This document shows positions 59,045 to 64,000 of a DNA stretch of 64,000 nt, piece after piece. The stretch comes from Diphasiastrum complanatum (taxonomy: Eukaryota; Streptophyta; Lycopodiopsida; Lycopodiales; Lycopodiaceae). Location: assembly GCA_029204225.1 (NCBI GenBank), contig CM055102.1, positions 25,017,390 through 25,081,389 of the forward strand. Direction: 5' to 3'. The translations under genes and the position numbers were made by a program. The notes beneath the pieces were generated by a model. The model searched no databases and had not been told where the DNA came from. It worked only from the letters and a program-made list of their open reading frames with translations. The first letter of the stretch is position 1. Each line of letters starts with the position of its first letter.

Positions 59045-59636
59045 GTACGACCTGTGTTTTAGTTTACTTTGTGACAAGTAATTCTTGATTAAAGTTTTTA
59101 AGATTTCACGGCTTAAATAAAAAAGATTACTATTTTTAGTAATTGTAGTACAACAAGTGTAGAATGTAGTAGGATGCATTTTATCTTTGACTATTGCTAT
59201 AATTACCATTTTGACAAAATTCCAAGAATTGGTAGTAGTGACTGCATTCTTAAAAATTTTACTAAATTCTTGGGCTTCGGTACCATTTGGTTTGGGGGGT
59301 GCAATAATTGCGACAATTTTGGGCTACGGTGCAATATTTATAAATTTTGGGAATTTTGGGCTACGATGCATAAATAAATATTTTACGGACAACATCTAAT
59401 CTGTTTTCAAGGTACACTTTCCGTTGGCAAATTGGCTTGGTTTAAGCCTAAGCACACATATCAAGTTGTGCAGAAATTAATGCAATAATTTTGAACCTCA
59501 AACCACATCAAGAATTCAAGTTGTTGGAGTTATTGATTTTTTTGGACCATCTTGCAAACAGCTTATAATTCTTGTTTTTGATACCACGCAATCTTTGGGC
59601 CTATTTTGTTACTTTACATTTTGATATCCATCATTC
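59045..59636 (+). other. Start of CLP1 intron 7 (inferred)
   Basis: Donor GTACGA at 59045. Non-coding; contains an imperfect local repeat (59280-59365) sharing TTTTGGGCTACG and AATATTT words. Confidence 0.6.
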
Positions 59637-60605
59637 ATGGATTCCTCTAGTGACTTCGCCGTCATAGAGAAATTTGATAAGGGCAATTTCCACACGTGGA
59701 AGTTTAAGCTTGAAATGGTTCTATTGGCCAAAGACTTATGGGATGTAGTCACTGGTATTGAGGTTGGGCCAGAAATCGATCAGCCAGCCAGATGGAGGCA
59801 AAAGGATGGCAAGGCACTTGCCACTGTTGCTGTGAGTCTCAAAGATTCAAAGATTCCACAAATTAGCATTGGAGGAAGCTCAAAGGAAGTGTGGGACATC
59901 TTGACGGGGCTATACGAGGTCAAGGATTTTAGTTCGAAGCTGTTGCTGAAAAAGAGGTTCTTCTCTTTCAAGATGAATGAGTTTGAGCCCGTGACTATTA
60001 ATGTAAACAACTTCAAGTCACTTTTGGAGCAAATATGCATCGATTGGCTCTCCCGTGGATGATTCATATGCTGTTATGACTTTGCTCTCGAGCCTATTGG
60101 AAAACTTGAATATTGGACTATGATAGTGTCAACACAACGTGAGTTGACATTGCAGAGCGTCATATCCATGTTTCTTCAAGAGGAAATTAGAAGATCTTCC
60201 TGTAGTTTTGACGGGGTTGTTGCACTGTTCACAAAGGAGAGTAAATAGAAAAACAACAAGGTCAAACAAAGCTTAAACCCTATCAGCTCTCAAGTGAAAT
60301 TAGATCAGAGGGTTCAACAATCTAGTGAAAAGACTTCTTCTAAATCTAACATTGTTTGCTATTATTGCAAGAAGAAAGGGCATATGATCAAGGATTGTAA
60401 GAAGTTACAAGCAAAGAAGAAGAGTCAGCTACAAGCCAATGTATCAGAAGCTGATTTAGAGGAGTCAGAGAACCTAGAGAACGCTTTCATGGCAAGACAT
60501 GAAGACACTCAAGGTCTTGGATCTTGGTACCTAGATTTTGGGGCAACACAAGACCTCCTCAATCATAGGGATTGGTTTGTGGAATACACTGAGTGTTTCA
60601 AATGA
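59637..60605 (+). pseudogene. Copia gag-protease remnant inside CLP1 intron 7
   Basis: From ATG 59637: FDKGNFHTWKFKLEMVLLAK (N-terminal gag motif), SSKEVWDILTGLYEVKDF and LLKKRFFSFKMNEFE (UBN2). Around 60057-60115 the true reading shifts frame (AVMTLLSSLLENLN) and returns, producing a TGA at 60060; a TAG follows at 60247. Then VISMFLQEEIRRSS, a complete zinc knuckle CYYCKKKGHMIKDC (60357-60398) and the protease start WYLDFGATQD, where the usual catalytic DSG has become DFG. Stops at 60603. No LTR or primer-binding site was found around it. Motif wording matches the 0.8-2.4 kb remnants. Same strand as CLP1. Confidence 0.87.
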
Positions 60606-60690
60606 ATTTGTATAGCTTGGAGATAGTTCTCATTTGATTGCTGGTGAATGAACAATATAATTGCTGCTATGATAGCATGATAAAATTATC

Positions 60691-60853
60691 ATCATTTGAC
60701 CTGTCAGGATATGTACTTAGAATGAAACAATCTAACCACTTACTAAAATGTACTTTTCTAGTACCTACTACTAGACTTTAATCATTCTAATATTGTATTC
60801 TTGGTTAGAATGGTTCATTCTCAATACAAATCCTGACGGGTCAAATAGTGATA
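60691..60853. mobile_element. Fold-back / MITE-like element
   Basis: About 163 bp whose ends are inverted repeats of about 48 bp: left ATTTGACCTGTCAGGATATG, right complement ATTTGACCCGTCAGGATTTG, both continuing through AGAATGAA and TCTAACCA. About 80% identity by eye. No target duplication could be fixed, so the superfamily is unknown. Confidence 0.6.
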
Positions 60854-63800
60854 GATCAAATTGCCCTCAACATGGGCATGACAATGAGCTATACATTATA
60901 CAAAAACCAATACAGTGATGTTGAAGTAGGTATCCTTTGGGGTTAAGAATCCTTTGACATTACTTGTTGCTACAAGTGCTCGAGCGTGGTCCTTTAGAAG
61001 TGTTATGCAAAAAAGAATGTGTATAGGCTCTCATAAAAGATATCAATAGAACTCCTCAAAGTGAACCAAAACTTGTGGTTGACGTTAACAATAATGTTGC
61101 TAAACTTGAAACAGAGTATAATAGTAGGATATGGTGTCATGAAACATATTACAAGCCATACTGATAGCAAGTAGCTATAGTCTATACATGATTAGACTTG
61201 GCTTCTAGAGAATACAATAAGTCCCATCATAGTGGGAAGCTAGCTTCTAAGTCTGAGACTGACCCTTAAGAAATTATGTTGAGAGTTTGAGATGGACATC
61301 TTATCTTTCCTCAGACTCTACATATTGTCTATACTTATCCATGGTTGTTGAATATGTTGCAAATGTTGTTGTACGTTCATGAATCATGATAATATGTCTA
61401 GCTGTTGATAAGGAGGAAGCCTTTGTAATTGGAGTATAGCAGTGTATCTCAATCCTTTTGTAAGGAATGTTCCCAACATTTGAAACATAATATGTTCCTT
61501 ATGCATGAAACATGCCAAAAATATAATGAGAACTTTTTTGTTGTTCCCCTATTATTACTTGCCAGCAATTCTAGCATTTAATGATGTACGCATTGTGGAT
61601 TAGTCTACCAACTCATCATTTGGGTGAATGTCTAAGTAATCGAAGGGCTGTAATACGTAGTGTAGTCAAAGGATTGATTGCACAGATAAACGGATGTACT
61701 TTTTATTTCACTTATGGTTTTCGGTAGTCGATTTCACTATCTAGTGTAGATGACTGTACTGTTTATCTAGGAGGATTGTTTAGTAGCTGAAAGATTGACT
61801 ACTTACGTGAACAATTAGATTGTTATTCAATGGAACAATTGATTGCTTGAAGGGATCGATCGTTCAAATGTTTTAAGATTTGGAAAACCTAGGACAATAG
61901 ATGGCACTTTTGTTGTTAGGGTTCAGGTCATAATACGTTAAGAAGAAGGTTGTTTAGGCAAAGGTAGCTAGAATACTTGTTAGAATGGAATGCACCATAA
62001 CTCGTTAGAAAGAGGAGAATGAGAGTTTTCCAATAGTGTCTTTACATGTTGGAAGTGATGCTTGCATGGCGAGTGATGACCAAGAAAGTCATTTTACAAA
62101 GTTTGCCAACTAAATGACTTTGTGGATGCTGTTCACACAAACCAAGGCACCATTTTTCCCAAAGTAGAAGAGTGCACTTCTCCATGTTTGATTATGGTGC
62201 ATTATATCCGATCATCAATGCTCTAGCTTATCCTCCTCTCTACCTATAAATATAGATCGTGTGGAGAAGGCATGACCACCCTTTGTTCTTGTTGGAGTGC
62301 GAGGTCAGGAAATGGCACGCTAGAGAGGAGATAATCTAATGGTTTCTTCTTGTGACTCTATGCGGAGACTATTCGTTCTCTAGGAGTGAATTAGCCAACA
62401 ACAAGGTATGCCTACGTTTTGGAGGTGCAATTGGTAAGCATGTATCACCTCTCTTTTCTTTATTTCCTTGTACATTTCTCTAGCTTTAAGTGTTTGTGTT
62501 GTAGTGGTTGTAGGAGGTACAACAAGAGGATTTCGTTTCTCTCCTAGCTCAAAGCTCTTACGTTACATGTAGGTATTTGTGTGCTTCTGAAGGGTTGTTA
62601 CTATTCTTCTTCCAAATATCAGTGCTTTTGTGAAGGTGCCTACTCCATTGTGCATTCCGTTTGCCACCTGTATTGAGCAATCAAATTAACTACTTGACCT
62701 ACATCTTCCTCTGCTTGTCTCTTTTAAGAAATGCATATCGATCCTCTTATGTAGATACTTGCATAGGATACTACATCTTGGATCTTGATTGCTGATGTAC
62801 TAAGCAATTGTATTGCTTGTACAACTTAGTTGATCCATCTCTCTCTCTCTCTCTCTAGACATCGGATGTCGATCTTGTTAGTTAATCTAAGTAAGGATGA
62901 TGATTCAATGATGTATGCATGCTTTTGGTGTGAGATGCAGGTTGTGGTTTAGGGTAAAAGATCTCCCTTGCAACACTTTATTGTGGTGGAAAGTGAGCTT
63001 TAGTGCATTGATTCTTGCATGGGTTTTCCCATATTGTGATGCATTTCTCTCACTTGGCCTCGTTATATGTTCTAGTTTACAACTGTATATATTTAGTGAG
63101 TGTCGCATGAGCTGGCCTCCATTTGTGTTGGGATCTCTTCCATGGCTGATAAATCTTCGTCTACTTGTCTTTAGGCTTGATTATCATTGTATGATTGTTT
63201 CTTTGCCCTTGTTCTCACATAATGGTACTCAGGGCTGATGTATGCAATTGTGGATATGTGTGCATGTGCCTTTATTGGATTGGCATGTCTAACGTGCTGA
63301 TTTTTGAGTGTACAACTTGCATACTCTGATGGTTGGGTGGTTGAAGGTTTTGCATAATAAGTTACTGTTTTTGGAAAATTAGTGGAATTTCAGTATTAAT
63401 TTGTGGTTGGATAAGTTACTTTTGGCAAAATCAACCTAGATGTTGCCAACTTCAAGCTGTTGGGAAATGATCTTAATAGGTGAATTCAACAGGCAAACTA
63501 GAAAAGAAAAGTTATGTTTGTAAGTGGGGAAAATGATTCTTTTTGACTTGTTTCATTCATCGACATTAACAGTGAGATGTATTCAAAGGAAGCTTGCTTG
63601 ACCACCATCCTCTTTTTTTGGAGCTAAATGTGCTAATGCTAACTTTAATGTTAAAATCTTAAAATTCACAAAGTAAATTTATATTTACACTACATAGACA
63701 AGAGGCTTTTGTCAGTAACGTAAAGAAGGCAGTTGCTACATCATCATTGAGACATTGTAGATATTAAATATGAAAGTTTTTATTAAGCAAACATGAAAAG

Positions 63801-64000
63801 TGCAGAAAAATTCTTAAGCTACAAAAAAAGCACAAAAGAGATAAAGGTTGGTTTTACATGAAATTTATGGTTTGATCAAGAATGTAAGGGAGCTAGGATG
63901 AAACATTTTTAGTGTGGGGTTGTGGGGGCAGCTAGCAACGAACTCAAGAACAAGACAACACTCTAGTGGATATGTGGCAAATGGTTTTGGAGGACAATAA
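60854..64000. other. Non-coding; probably CLP1 intron 7 continued
   Basis: No exon for the CLP1 C-terminus, no other gene and no RNA gene recognised. A (TC)n tract lies at 62838-62856. A 107-codon frame at 62915-63238 has no recognisable motif. Confidence 0.5.

Overview
This is nuclear DNA of a land plant with a large, repeat-rich genome. The evidence is two spliced or plant-type host genes, GT-AG introns, and plant Copia and Gypsy LTR retrotransposons with the initiator tRNA-Met primer-binding site TGGTATCAGAGC. Only two host genes in 64 kb, long decayed retroelement tracts and an intron of more than 4.9 kb suggest a gymnosperm, probably a conifer. That is inference; no marker gene settles it.

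Host genes. (1) A single-exon RING-H2 ubiquitin ligase of the ATL type at 40539-41108 (minus), complete. (2) The 5' three quarters of a CLP1-type mRNA 3'-end processing factor from 55598 (plus): seven exons to 59044, then an intron running off the window. Both have a GA-rich tract just upstream of the ATG, read in the sense direction.

Mobile DNA, left to right. 0.8-2.4 kb: two Copia gag-protease remnants arranged head to head. 7.4-8.8 kb: an LTR-like repeat, a Copia RNase H remnant and a minus-strand Gypsy LTR with its primer-binding site. 11.456-16.532 kb: a complete LTR-to-LTR Copia-type element with 5-bp target duplication CAACT, which lacks reverse transcriptase and carries unrecognised coding sequence in its place. 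16.65-18.94 kb: a decayed minus-strand gene of unknown family with a TATA box. 19.5-21 kb: minus-strand Gypsy pol. 21.7-26.15 kb: two joined copies of one Copia family sharing an LTR. 26.36-27.26 kb: a 110-bp CT microsatellite, a Copia RNase H and 55-bp tandem repeats. 28.15-30.94 kb: minus-strand Gypsy gag-protease. 32.658-37.780 kb: a whole hAT DNA transposon with a perfect 8-bp target duplication, 10-bp terminal inverted repeats, palindromic subterminal arrays and a decayed multi-exon transposase. 42.5-43.7 kb: Gypsy RNase H-integrase remnant. 44.5-45.7 kb: an unidentified ORF next to an LTR-like end. 51.2-54 kb: a minus-strand Copia of the 22-26 kb family, abutting the 3' LTR of another Copia. 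59.6-60.6 kb: a Copia gag inside the inferred CLP1 intron, followed by a small fold-back element.

The rest is AT-rich sequence without recognisable genes, including about 5.2 kb (45.72-50.94 kb) with no convincing ORF. I saw no tRNA, rRNA or CRISPR. The best candidates for something undescribed are the non-autonomous Copia with foreign coding sequence, the two unidentified minus-strand coding units (16.65-18.94 and 44.8-45.7 kb), and the hAT element.
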